Of a DNA stretch of 14,342 bases, positions 1 to 7,474 are shown piece after piece (position 1 is the stretch's first letter; each line of letters starts with the position of its first letter). This stretch comes from Ruminiclostridium sp. GTDB taxonomy: Bacteria > Bacillota > Clostridia > DSM-8532. Below the pieces are notes generated by a model. It made no database searches and was not told the origin of the DNA. It saw only the letters and a list, made by a program, of their open reading frames with translations. The stretch spans positions 1,150 to 15,491 of the forward strand of contig DOHN01000088.1 in the NCBI GenBank assembly GCA_003535195.1, read 5' to 3'. The translations under genes and the position numbers were made by a program.

Positions 1-639
1 ATCGATATCCGTCACCACCAGAAGTCTGGGCTTCCTGTCGCAATGGATGGCGTAATCTATGGCTCCGAGCCCCATAGGTCCTACGCCGGCCAGAATGGCC
101 ATATTGCCCCCTTCTTTAATGCCCATATGATGGTTATAGGTCCCTTGAGCAACATGATAATTGGCGTGGAAAGTTCCGGTTATACAAGACATGGGCTCGG
201 CAAGGGACCCGTGAAAGAAGGCTTCGCCGTCATACGGAAGCAGACAGCCTAATTCCATAACAATATTAGGAATTATAATATATGTAGCGGCGCCGCCGAT
301 ATAGTGAAAAGAATACCCGGGGGCCGCATAAGGATTATCCTTTTGATTTAATGCGGGCTGTATGGAGAATTTACTTCCCGGTTTAAATTGATCTTTCCAT
401 TTTTGCCCTACGGCCACAATTTCACCACAGAACTCATGGCCAATAATGACAGGATTCGCATGAATGTCTTTTGGAACACGTTTGTGGTCATTGCCTTGAA
501 TTGCTGCTTTGTATGAAGACATGCAGATACTGTCCGATATGATATGTGCAAGTATCTCATCATCCTGCATCTCAGGAAGTTCAAATTTTTCCAAGCGCAG
601 GTCATTTTTGCCATATAGCCTTACTGCTTTTGTTTCCAT
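1..639 (-). CDS. sorE: SorE-type zinc-binding dehydrogenase (L-sorbose-1-phosphate reductase family), 3' end outside window
   Basis: The first 213 residues of a medium-chain dehydrogenase; the reading frame is open to the window edge, so the C-terminal part of the cofactor domain is missing. Visible features are the N-terminal stretch AVRLYGKNDLRLE, Cys39 and the His68-Glu69 pair in IIGHEFCGE as likely catalytic zinc ligands, and the Rossmann glycine motif GVGPMG at 185-190, followed by LLVVTDID. The four-cysteine structural zinc lobe of classical alcohol dehydrogenases is absent. The sequence closely resembles, from memory, SorE of the enterobacterial sorbose operon, which reduces L-sorbose-1-phosphate to D-glucitol-6-phosphate. 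The true substrate here is not proven, since no sorbose PTS is visible. The start ATG has only a weak GGGGTG ribosome site about 8 nt upstream. The partner enzyme type (SrlD/SorD) lies at 10877 and shares an upstream repeat motif with this gene. Confidence 0.85.
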   Translation of the reverse strand, partial: METKAVRLYGKNDLRLEKFELPEMQDDEILAHIISDSICMSSYKAAIQGNDHKRVPKDIHANPVIIGHEFCGEIVAVGQKWKDQFKPGSKFSIQPALNQKDNPYAAPGYSFHYIGGAATYIIIPNIVMELGCLLPYDGEAFFHGSLAEPMSCITGTFHANYHVAQGTYNHHMGIKEGGNMAILAGVGPMGLGAIDYAIHCDRKPRLLVVTDID

Positions 640-670
640 ATTAGTACACCCCACATTTATCAATATTATT

Positions 671-752
671 AATCAACATCATTTTAACATAATTAAGGGA
701 CAATATCAACATAACACAACATTATTTAATATGATATAAACACAAATCAACA
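671..752. promoter_or_regulatory. Operator-like CAACA direct repeats upstream of the sorE-like gene
   Basis: The AT-rich leader holds AATCAACAT (671-679), TCAACATAACACAACAT (706-722) and ACACAAATCAACA (740-752), written on the plus strand. The last two recur, in the same plus-strand orientation, upstream of the srlD-like gene at 10757-10773 and 10781-10793. The start-to-start spacing is 34 bp here and 24 bp there, a difference of one helical turn. Repeats of this style, direct and CAA/TTG-rich, resemble operators of DeoR-family sugar regulators; that assignment is inference and no such regulator is in the window. Confidence 0.55.
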
Positions 753-790
753 ATTTTTTTATATACCCCGGCTTTGATGGAAAAGGAAAG

Positions 791-837
791 GCTCCCTTTG
801 ATGATAAACAGTCCTTTCTGCCTACCACAAAGGGAGC
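791..837 (-). terminator. Probable terminator of the ABC/catabolic operon
   Basis: A perfect 10-bp inverted repeat, GCTCCCTTTG (791-800) and CAAAGGGAGC (828-837), lies 39 bp beyond the stop codon of the binding-protein gene. Read on the minus strand it is followed by a pyrimidine, T-rich tail (CTTTCCTTTTCC), whereas the plus-strand reading has no such tail. The 27-nt loop is long for a classical intrinsic terminator, so the assignment is moderate. The rest of the 640-875 gap holds the repeats described above and no gene. Confidence 0.55.
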
Positions 838-875
838 ATCCCACTAAACAATAAACTCATTTACAAAAAGCATCA

Positions 876-1883
876 TCAGTCGTAAAGAAGCGGCGCTATC
901 TTTTCATCATCCATATTTGAAGCATCATACCAGTAACATCCGGTATCAATGACTTTGTCCACCTTTTCACCCTTAACAAGTTTCACGGCGGCCTCAACGG
1001 CTTTATAGCCCATACCTACCGGATCCTGAGTAATGGCGCCTGCAATTTCGCCGTTTCTAATGGCTTCCTTCATGGCTGCCGATGAATCAAATCCAATCAG
1101 CATGACCTTACCGATCTTGTTGATTTCTTTGATGCCGTTATAGGCGCCCACACATGCGCCTTCATTTGAAGCATAGATCAGTTTGATTTCAGGATTTGCA
1201 GTCAGCATACTCTTTGCGATATCTGCTGATTTAAGATGGTCACCCTCGCCGAATTGCACGTCTACAATTTTAATATTGGGATAGTTTTTCTTGATGGTTT
1301 CAACAAAGCCGTCTACACGGGCAACTGCATCAACGGTCGTCTGGGAGTGACCCACGACAGCCACTTCTCCTGTTTCATTTAAAAGCCTGGCCGCATTTTC
1401 AGCGGCAAGTGCCCCGGCTGCATAGTTGCTGGTGGAGCAATGCGAATCGGCCGCATCGCCTACGCCCGCGTCAAAGCCGACAACCTTGACCCCTTTTTCC
1501 TTAGCGGCCTTTAAATCAGAAGCCACCGATTCATTATCAATAGCAGCCATGCAAACCGCAACAGGATTCTTGGACAGCGCCGTCCTCAGCATATCTACCT
1601 GTTTGTCTACCATGGTTTCGGTTTCCGGCCCCTCAAAAGTTATTTCTACTCCGTAATCTGCAGCCGCCTGGTCGGCCCCTAATTTTACAGCCTGCCAGAA
1701 CTGATGGCTGAACCCCAATGCGATGACCGGTATGTATGGCTTGTCTGTCGCGGCAGGCTGAGCCGTTTTGTCAGCAGGTTCGCCCGCCTGCCCTGCCGGT
1801 GCGGCAGGTGCCCCATTACACGCCGCCAGCGACATCACCAAAGCAATGGATAAAAATGTAACCAGAACTCTTTTCATTTTCAT
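876..1883 (-). CDS. Sugar ABC transporter substrate-binding lipoprotein (ribose/RbsB type)
   Basis: A 335-residue periplasmic-binding-protein-like lipoprotein. The N-terminus is a lipoprotein signal with basic residues, a hydrophobic core and the lipobox LAAC, with Cys22 as the acylated residue. An Ala/Pro/Gly-rich linker (about residues 23-47) tethers the two-lobed binding domain, which belongs to the Peripla_BP_4 / ribose-galactose-xylose group (for example the segment VVGHSQTTVDAVARVDGF and the IYASNEGACVGAYNGI region). It would capture a sugar or sugar-like ligand outside the membrane and deliver it to the permease and ATPase encoded just upstream. The start ATG has a strong GAAGGAGG ribosome site. 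The 64-nt gap after the permease contains a small hairpin (ACCC 1920-1923 with GGGT 1931-1934), a position where such operons often adjust binding-protein yield. The ligand cannot be read from sequence. Confidence 0.93.
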   Translation of the reverse strand: MKMKRVLVTFLSIALVMSLAACNGAPAAPAGQAGEPADKTAQPAATDKPYIPVIALGFSHQFWQAVKLGADQAAADYGVEITFEGPETETMVDKQVDMLRTALSKNPVAVCMAAIDNESVASDLKAAKEKGVKVVGFDAGVGDAADSHCSTSNYAAGALAAENAARLLNETGEVAVVGHSQTTVDAVARVDGFVETIKKNYPNIKIVDVQFGEGDHLKSADIAKSMLTANPEIKLIYASNEGACVGAYNGIKEINKIGKVMLIGFDSSAAMKEAIRNGEIAGAITQDPVGMGYKAVEAAVKLVKGEKVDKVIDTGCYWYDASNMDDEKIAPLLYD

Positions 1884-1947
1884 AGGTTCTCCTCCTTCTG
1901 ATTGTTAATTATTCACTAAACCCTTTAGAGGGGTATAGCTTTAACAT

Positions 1948-2919
1948 TCAATTCAGGCCTTTTTTCTGTCTTCTGGACTGGTCTATGTAAACGGCAAGAG
2001 CCAATACTGAGCCGATTACAATAGACTGCCACTCGGTGGGTACTGCCATAACCCGCAAGCCATTGGTGAGAATACTGATGATAAACGCTCCGATTACTGT
2101 GCCGATAATACTCCCTTCGCCCCCAGACATGGATGTACCGCCTATTACCGCCGCCGCAATCGCTTCTGTTTCATAGCCGGCGCCGAGCTGCGGCTGTGCA
2201 GAGTTTAACCGTGAAGACATGATCAGGCCGGCCCCTGCGCTGAATAATCCGCAAAGAATATAAATAAGTATTTTCCATTGATCCACCCTGATGCCTGAAA
2301 GCCGGGAAGCTTCCTCATTTGAACCGATGGACAGGGTATACCTGCCGATGAGCGTTTTGGAATAGATGAGATAGGCGATCAGGATCGCTGCCAAATAGAG
2401 GACAAATGCGTTGTAAAACCCGTTGATGCCCAAAAATGAGCCCAAAGCAATATTCTGATAATTTTTTGCCGAGCTGAAATATACCGGCTTAATTCCTGAT
2501 ATGACCAATGACAATCCTTTGGTTATCATACTCATAGCCATAGTAGCGATGAAGGGCGGCAATTTCATTTTTGCCACCGCAAAGCCGTTGACGCCGCCGC
2601 ATAAAATGCCCACAAAGAACCCTAAAAGAATTGACAGCCAGAGCGGCCAGCCCCATTTTGTCAGGGCAATACCGCTCATGACACTGGAAAAGGTCATAAC
2701 GGTTCCAAGGGACAGGTCAATGCCGCCGGAAGTGATGACGAAAGTTACGCCCAGGGCCAGAATACCATTTACACAAGTGGACAATGCGATGGTCATGACA
2801 TTGTCATAGCTTGCAAACGTAGGTTTCATAATACTGAAAAAAGAAAACAGCACCACCACCGTCACCAGAATGATTATTTTTTGAGTTGCCTCTTTGCTTT
2901 TTAAAATCTTGCCGTTCAT
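1948..2919 (-). CDS. Sugar ABC transporter permease (RbsC type)
   Basis: An integral membrane permease of the ribose/xylose/galactose importer family (BPD_transp_2), 323 residues from the preferred start. Many hydrophobic helices are visible, together with the family-typical segments SGGIDLSLGTVM and AVIGGTSMSGGEGSIIGT (the cytoplasmic loop that contacts the ATPase). I place the start at the ATG at 2919 (MNGKILKS) because GGAGGG lies 5-7 nt before it; the in-frame upstream ATGs at 2940 and 2937 would overlap the ATPase stop codon and lack a good ribosome site. The gap after the ATPase stop is 17 nt, so the two are probably translated from one transcript. The protein forms the membrane channel with its neighbours. 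Confidence 0.92.
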   Translation of the reverse strand: MNGKILKSKEATQKIIILVTVVVLFSFFSIMKPTFASYDNVMTIALSTCVNGILALGVTFVITSGGIDLSLGTVMTFSSVMSGIALTKWGWPLWLSILLGFFVGILCGGVNGFAVAKMKLPPFIATMAMSMITKGLSLVISGIKPVYFSSAKNYQNIALGSFLGINGFYNAFVLYLAAILIAYLIYSKTLIGRYTLSIGSNEEASRLSGIRVDQWKILIYILCGLFSAGAGLIMSSRLNSAQPQLGAGYETEAIAAAVIGGTSMSGGEGSIIGTVIGAFIISILTNGLRVMAVPTEWQSIVIGSVLALAVYIDQSRRQKKGLN

Positions 2920-2936
2920 TATTCTCCCTCCGATCA

Positions 2937-4454
2937 TCATACCGATGCCTTACGTTTTGTAGCATAGCGCATGATCGTATTCTGATTGATTTCATTTCCT
3001 TTTACTTCGCCGCTTATATGGCCTTCGCACATCACAAGCACCCTATCGCTTACACGTATAATCTCAGGCAGTTCGGACGATATCATAATGATGGCCTTTC
3101 CTTGCGCGGCAAGATCATTGAGCAGCTTATAGATTTCATTTTTCGCGCCCACATCAATACCGCGGGTGGGCTCATCAAATATAAAGATCTCGCTGTTCCT
3201 GGTCAGCCATTTTGCTAAGACAAGTTTTTGCTGATTGCCGCCTGAAAGAAATTTGGCAAGCTGTTTGGAGGAAGGCGCCTTGATTTTAAGGCGTTGAATC
3301 ATAACCTCGGTGTTCTTCCGGGCCTTCCTGAAATTGATAAATAATTTGGCCTGTGTAAAATCCTTCATATCCGCGAGGGAGGTATTATGCTCTAAGTTTA
3401 ATCCCAGCAATACGCCGTAACGTTTCCGGTCCTCGGATAAATAGGCGATTCCATTCCTTACGGCGTCATTGGGACTTTTAATGTGAACTTGCTGCCCATA
3501 AACGTAAATTTCCCCGCTTTGGGTTTTGTCCGCGCCGAATATGGCACGGGCGGTCTCGGTGCGTCCGGCCCCCATAAGACCGGCGATCCCCAGTATTTCA
3601 CCCTGGTGCACCTGAAAAGAGATATTTTGAACCATTTTTCCGCAATTTAAGTGCTTCACTTCCAAAGCGACCGGCGCATCCGGGGAGAGATTACTTTCAG
3701 TTTTTGTAACAAATATTTCACGCCCTACCATCATGCTGATAATACGGTCGATTTCTATATCTTTGGTATCGATTGTATCAATATAGGTGCCATCCCGCAT
3801 AACGGTGATCCGGTCGGAAATCTGCTTCAGCTCCTCCAGCCTGTGAGAAATGTAGATAATCCCCTTTCCTTCGTCTTTCAACATTCGAATGACCCGGAAT
3901 AAATCTTCTATTTCTCTGGTGGTAAGCGATGCGGTCGGTTCATCCATGATCAATATCTCTGAATTGTAAGAAAGCGCCTTTGCGATTTCAACCATTTGCT
4001 GCTTTGCAACCGTAAGATTTCTGACTTTTGTTGCAGGGTCAATGTCCACATTCAGTCTTTTGAAAATTTCCGCGGACTTTCTGTTGATCTCTGCATCGTT
4101 TAAAAAAATTCCGGCCTTGCCCCTGACCTCTCTGCCGATAAAAATGTTTTGCGCTACGGTCAGATGACTCATTAAATTCAGTTCCTGATGGATCATGATG
4201 ATGCCCAATTTCTGCGACGCCCTGACACTGTCAATTTCGACTTCTTCACCATGACAGAATATTTTGCCTTCGTCTTTGCTGTAAATGCCTGTGAGCACTT
4301 TCATTAGTGTGGATTTTCCCGCACCGTTTTCGCCCACCAAAGCATGCACCTCACCAGCCCGGAGCTGGAACGAGACATTGTCCAGAGCCTTGACGCCGGG
4401 AAATTCTTTACTGATGTTGTCCATTCTAATAAGTTCGTCAGCCAATATTGTCAC
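2937..4454 (-). CDS. Sugar ABC transporter ATP-binding protein (RbsA/MglA type, two fused NBDs)
   Basis: A 505-residue tandem ATPase as expected for ribose-type importers. The first domain has Walker A GENGAGKST (41-49), a degenerate signature region (VAKQQMVEIAKALS) and Walker B ILIMDEPTASL. The second has the usual degenerate Walker A (GLMGAGRTE), an intact signature LSGGNQQK and Walker B IFIFDEPTRGIDVGAK. It powers import through the permease at 1948-2919. The start is uncertain: a GTG at 4454 lies only 3 nt after AGGAG, while an in-frame TTG at 4445 has better spacing (about 9 nt from AGGAGAGG); an ATG at 4424 would remove part of the first strand. The gap of about 86 nt to the upstream cupin gene contains small hairpins that could reduce or separate expression. 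Confidence 0.93.
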   Translation of the reverse strand: MTILADELIRMDNISKEFPGVKALDNVSFQLRAGEVHALVGENGAGKSTLMKVLTGIYSKDEGKIFCHGEEVEIDSVRASQKLGIIMIHQELNLMSHLTVAQNIFIGREVRGKAGIFLNDAEINRKSAEIFKRLNVDIDPATKVRNLTVAKQQMVEIAKALSYNSEILIMDEPTASLTTREIEDLFRVIRMLKDEGKGIIYISHRLEELKQISDRITVMRDGTYIDTIDTKDIEIDRIISMMVGREIFVTKTESNLSPDAPVALEVKHLNCGKMVQNISFQVHQGEILGIAGLMGAGRTETARAIFGADKTQSGEIYVYGQQVHIKSPNDAVRNGIAYLSEDRKRYGVLLGLNLEHNTSLADMKDFTQAKLFINFRKARKNTEVMIQRLKIKAPSSKQLAKFLSGGNQQKLVLAKWLTRNSEIFIFDEPTRGIDVGAKNEIYKLLNDLAAQGKAIIMISSELPEIIRVSDRVLVMCEGHISGEVKGNEINQNTIMRYATKRKASV

Positions 4455-4461
4455 CCTCTCC

Positions 4462-4484
4462 TATTAAAAAACTAACCGGGCGGT
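4462..4484 (-). terminator. Possible attenuator between the enzyme genes and the ABC genes
   Basis: Read on the minus strand, a short inverted repeat AACCGCCCGGTT (4484-4473) is followed by AGTTTTTT. It lies just upstream of the ATPase ribosome site. The stem is only 4-5 bp, so it may be a weak or partial terminator that sets the ratio of enzymes to transporter. A second small inverted repeat, CTTCCGGGGAAG, lies further upstream in the same gap. Confidence 0.3.
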
Positions 4485-4540
4485 TTTATGCCCCAAAAGG
4501 CAGGGTCTTCCGGGGAAGGGGTTGAATTACTGCCGTCCGC

Positions 4541-5014
4541 TTAAATCAGAGTAAATCCAGCGTCTTCATCCAGTTCGGCAAAAATCACGTCATCCTTTCC
4601 CGTATTGTCACGAAAGATCACTGCGCAGATCGCGTCCCCACCAATAGGATAGGGCGCATAATGCCATACTCCCGGTGCAAAAGATACACCCTTGCCGATG
4701 GGAACATAGAATGCAGCCAGCTTGCAAAAGGCCACATCGCCCTTGGGAAGAACCGCTACAATAAGCCCGCCGGTCAGCGGCAGTACCGTTTCAGTGGTGC
4801 GCTGATGCATCTCAAAACGCCGGCATATAAATTCACGTTCCATAGCGGTAAGCAGATTGATAGAAACCGAGTCCGCACCTTTTACGCAGGCTAATTTCTC
4901 ATACCAGTTATAGAGCCCCTTTTCACCGCCGGGAGCCTTTCCTTCGGTATCTAAAACATCTCCATAGGGTGCAAAGGCATCTCCCGTCAATTTTTGCACT
5001 TTCACTTTAAACAT
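4541..5014 (-). CDS. Ureidoglycolate lyase (AllA) family cupin-like protein
   Basis: A 157-residue protein of the ureidoglycolate lyase family (Pfam Ureidogly_lyase). Recognisable landmarks are the N-terminal FAPYGDV, the central FEMHQRTTETVLPL and the GVWHYAPYP motif near the C-terminus, which correspond to APYGDV-like, ELERH...FIPM and NVWHHP segments of AllA. The length is close to AllA. AllA splits ureidoglycolate into glyoxylate and urea at the end of allantoin breakdown, but no other allantoin genes are here, so the family member probably acts on a different compound; this is inference. The chosen ATG at 5014 has AAGGAAGG about 10 nt upstream; an in-frame TTG at 5035 would overlap the stop codon of the preceding gene as TTGA. 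The tight packing implies co-translation with the deacetylase-fold gene. Confidence 0.8.
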   Translation of the reverse strand: MFKVKVQKLTGDAFAPYGDVLDTEGKAPGGEKGLYNWYEKLACVKGADSVSINLLTAMEREFICRRFEMHQRTTETVLPLTGGLIVAVLPKGDVAFCKLAAFYVPIGKGVSFAPGVWHYAPYPIGGDAICAVIFRDNTGKDDVIFAELDEDAGFTLI

Positions 5015-5031
5015 CAACCGTCTACCTTCCT

Positions 5032-5928
5032 TCAAAAGATCTCAGCGATTTTGTCAGCCCGCATAAAGACCGCGCCCATTTTCAGCAGCCCGTCGATGAG
5101 TTTTGAGAGCTCCTCTAACGCGTTATCCCCGCAGTTTCTGGTAATGAAATCGTCGGGTATCACTTCCGCCTCGCCAAAATGGTATCTTTTCTGCATAGGG
5201 TGAAATTCCCACGGATGGATGTAGAAGCATAAGCATTTGGGAATATTCCGTTCATCACAAAAATCCAGAAAGGACCGGACCCTTTCAAGCAGATAGGAAG
5301 CGCCCCTGGTACGGAAAAGCGGCCACTGATCGCGATCCCGCTCCAGGCCGGGGTCATGGGACTCCATGGTCATATCCGCAAAATTGGGGATCTCCAAAAT
5401 TTTTGAATCCCCCGTCTGAACCCAGTCTTCCCGGCTGGGATGGTAGGGGGCGAATTGATTGCGGTAAAAGTACATGGGATAGGAAGCATCGGACTTGTAT
5501 CCAAGCTCCTCCAATGCATTCACTACAGCCGTTGAGCCCCATAGCCTTGGAGAGCGGAAGGAGACCGGGCGTATGCCGGCCGCTGCTTCCACCCATTCGG
5601 TTGCGAGCTTAAGTCTTGGAAAAACCTCATGAGGAAGCAGGGTCTTTACGCCCGGGATGGGGAAAAGCTCGTCGCCTATCGTTTCATGGAATAAAGAATG
5701 GCAGCCTGCTTCATTGCCGCTTTCCACAACCTTTTTGGCGGTCTCGGGATTCTCCCTGGCGCATTCTCCTGTAAAATAAAAGGTTGCTTTTATGTACTTA
5801 TCATGAAAAAGCTCTAAAAGTTTAGGCGTGCCGTGCCTGACACCTTCATAAAACGGTGTAAAGCTGCCGACATCCGTTTCCATGTCAACCCCTATTAAAG
5901 CATAAATCTTTTTATTCATGGCATTCAC
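5032..5928 (-). CDS. CE4 / polysaccharide-deacetylase-fold hydrolase, PuuE/HpPgdA-like
   Basis: A 298-residue NodB-fold protein. The catalytic-base region is VDMET (Asp15, Glu17) in place of the classical TFDD; motif 2 is HSLFH with His77 and His81 as likely metal ligands; motif 3 is FRSPRLWG (124-131); a late YIHPWEFHP segment fits the distal active-site histidine region. There is no signal peptide or membrane segment, so it should be cytoplasmic and is unlikely to be a cell-wall deacetylase. The DxE-type first motif points to the subgroup that includes metal-dependent cyclic imide hydrolases and PuuE-type allantoinase relatives. The reaction could be N-deacylation or amide/imide hydrolysis of the imported compound. 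GTG at 5928 has GGAG 9 nt upstream; ATG at 5919 is the alternative. The start is only 3 nt from the upstream stop codon, suggesting translational coupling. Confidence 0.85.
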   Translation of the reverse strand: MNAMNKKIYALIGVDMETDVGSFTPFYEGVRHGTPKLLELFHDKYIKATFYFTGECARENPETAKKVVESGNEAGCHSLFHETIGDELFPIPGVKTLLPHEVFPRLKLATEWVEAAAGIRPVSFRSPRLWGSTAVVNALEELGYKSDASYPMYFYRNQFAPYHPSREDWVQTGDSKILEIPNFADMTMESHDPGLERDRDQWPLFRTRGASYLLERVRSFLDFCDERNIPKCLCFYIHPWEFHPMQKRYHFGEAEVIPDDFITRNCGDNALEELSKLIDGLLKMGAVFMRADKIAEIF

Positions 5929-5931
5929 CCA

Positions 5932-7104
5932 CTAAAACTCCAATTCGTATAATTTGCCGATTGGCCCGCTTAGAATATCGCAGCCGCCTTCGGTAATGGC
6001 TATGCCTTTTTCCCAGCGCACCCCGAAATCCTTGGTTGATATAAAGGAATCTATCTGGAAGCACATGCCGGGCTTAAAGGCATAATCGGAGCTTGTTTCC
6101 ACCCATGGCGCCTCCACCTCGCACAGGCCTGTGCCATGCAATGGCCCATACACATAATTTTCGCCATAGCCATTATCCAGATAGTACTGATAGAACTCTT
6201 TCGCCACATCTGCCGCATTGACACCGGCTTTCAGCTGTTTTTCAGTCCAGTTGTGGGCCTCAAGGCAGAACATAACGACATCGCGGCGCTTTCCTTCAAT
6301 CTTCCCCAGAACAATAGGCATGCCTATCGAGGCCGAATATCCATCAATCTTGGCCGAAAGATTTAACTGTACGATGTCCCCCTTCTGGAACCGGCGGTAA
6401 CAGGACCTGGAGATAGCATGGCGGGTGGAGGCCTCCGAAAATACATACATAGGCAGTCCTTCGTATTCTGCACCGTTTTCATAGATCACTCGCTGGGCGA
6501 CGCCGACCATTTGCAGCTCGGTCATGCCGGGGCGTATTTCTTTGATCACTTCCCGGGTGGCCAGCTCGGCTATGCGGTAGCCCTCACGAAGGCAGGCAAT
6601 TTCAGCGGCGGATTTGATGGAGCGCAGCTCCACCATGATATGGTCCGCCCGAACGATCTCTGCTTCCGGAAAGGCCGCTTTTATGCCTTCCATGATTACA
6701 ACCGTCGTATCCAGATAGCTTGCAACCCCGATCCGCAGCTTTTTGCCCTTTATGCCGATGGCACGAAAAGCATCCTGGTAAGTGTCCGCTACAAGCTCGG
6801 GGTATTTCGGATCAGCCGACTCCCGGTATTCTTTGAGAATGAAAATCTTTTCAATGACAGAACGGTCCATGGCAAAATAGCGGCTTTCGGGGCCCGCCAA
6901 AAGGGCTGCATCTCCATTGGCGCCGATGACGACGCCGCTTCTTTCAAACAGCGGCCAGAATGCAGAAAAATAGCGCGCATTTGCATAATCGCCATCCGTA
7001 GAATTGACAATCATGGCGTCCAGGCCTTCACGGCGTAGAATCTCCGCAGCTTTCTCCGCTCTTAACCGATACTCTTCTTTTGGTATGCAAATATCTCCAT
7101 GCAT
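5932..7104 (-). CDS. M24 (pita-bread fold) family protein, creatinase-like, metal site degenerate
   Basis: A 390-residue protein with the creatinase N-terminal domain (about 1-165) and the M24 catalytic domain (about 170-390). In metal-dependent aminopeptidases the five ligands are Asp, Asp, His, Glu, Glu. Here the first two are Asn248 (in GDIVQLNLS) and Ser259 (in GYSAS), the fourth is Asp352 (in CFQID), while His323 (in LHGTG) and Glu365 (in VRWE) remain. Creatinase, a metal-independent C-N hydrolase that forms sarcosine and urea, also has LN at the first position. His229 in TRHAIS is a candidate catalytic histidine. I therefore expect a non-peptidase hydrolase rather than Xaa-Pro aminopeptidase, but the substrate is unknown. 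ATG 7104 is chosen for the AAGGGG site 8 nt upstream; longer in-frame forms start inside the mutarotase-like gene. Confidence 0.85.
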   Translation of the reverse strand: MHGDICIPKEEYRLRAEKAAEILRREGLDAMIVNSTDGDYANARYFSAFWPLFERSGVVIGANGDAALLAGPESRYFAMDRSVIEKIFILKEYRESADPKYPELVADTYQDAFRAIGIKGKKLRIGVASYLDTTVVIMEGIKAAFPEAEIVRADHIMVELRSIKSAAEIACLREGYRIAELATREVIKEIRPGMTELQMVGVAQRVIYENGAEYEGLPMYVFSEASTRHAISRSCYRRFQKGDIVQLNLSAKIDGYSASIGMPIVLGKIEGKRRDVVMFCLEAHNWTEKQLKAGVNAADVAKEFYQYYLDNGYGENYVYGPLHGTGLCEVEAPWVETSSDYAFKPGMCFQIDSFISTKDFGVRWEKGIAITEGGCDILSGPIGKLYELEF

Positions 7105-7129
7105 TTTTGTTTCCCCTTTCGAGTTCAAA

Positions 7130-7444
7130 TTATGGATTATAAAAAATTTCTTCCATGTCTTCGTAATAAATTTGACGTAGATGTTCTGCAAAACAGGGCT
7201 TTGTATGCATCCACCATTGCCGGGTAACAGGGCTGTCCGACATTTTTTTCATATCTGCTTCGTAATTATCCCCGCTGTATTCATAATAGGAAAAAAGAAC
7301 ACAGCCCTTCAGATAGATGGAATAGTTGCAGATATTGCATTCATGAATGACTTTAAGGACATCCTCCCATACATTTGCATGAAGCCTTTTGTATTCTTCG
7401 ACCATTTCAGGCTTCAAGACAGCAGACTGGCCAAACCTCCGCAT
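7130..7444 (-). CDS. L-rhamnose mutarotase (RhaM) family protein
   Basis: A 104-residue member of the L-rhamnose mutarotase family, the same length as Escherichia coli RhaM. His22 in RLHANVW occupies the same position as the RhaM catalytic His22, and the EEYKRLH, NYSIYL and RQWW segments plus the EIFYNP C-terminus match the family. Such enzymes interconvert the alpha and beta anomers of a sugar so that only one form feeds the next enzyme. No rhamnose isomerase, kinase or aldolase is present, so the sugar is probably not rhamnose. Its presence argues that the operon handles a free cyclic sugar or sugar-like hemiacetal. The ATG has AGAAGG 6 nt upstream; the gene is 30 nt downstream of the transducer-like gene and 25 nt before the M24 gene. 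Confidence 0.88.
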   Translation of the reverse strand: MRRFGQSAVLKPEMVEEYKRLHANVWEDVLKVIHECNICNYSIYLKGCVLFSYYEYSGDNYEADMKKMSDSPVTRQWWMHTKPCFAEHLRQIYYEDMEEIFYNP

Positions 7445-7474
7445 GGTAAACCTTCTTTCCGCAAGATGAATTTT

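Noticed and set aside
6418..7038. 206-codon plus-strand open frame
   Set aside because: It lies fully antisense to the M24 gene, has no family resemblance or ribosome site, and the minus-strand frame shows clear domain motifs.
5932..7104. Xaa-Pro aminopeptidase
   Set aside because: Two metal-binding aspartates are replaced by Asn248 and Ser259, so a standard dinuclear metallopeptidase site is not present.
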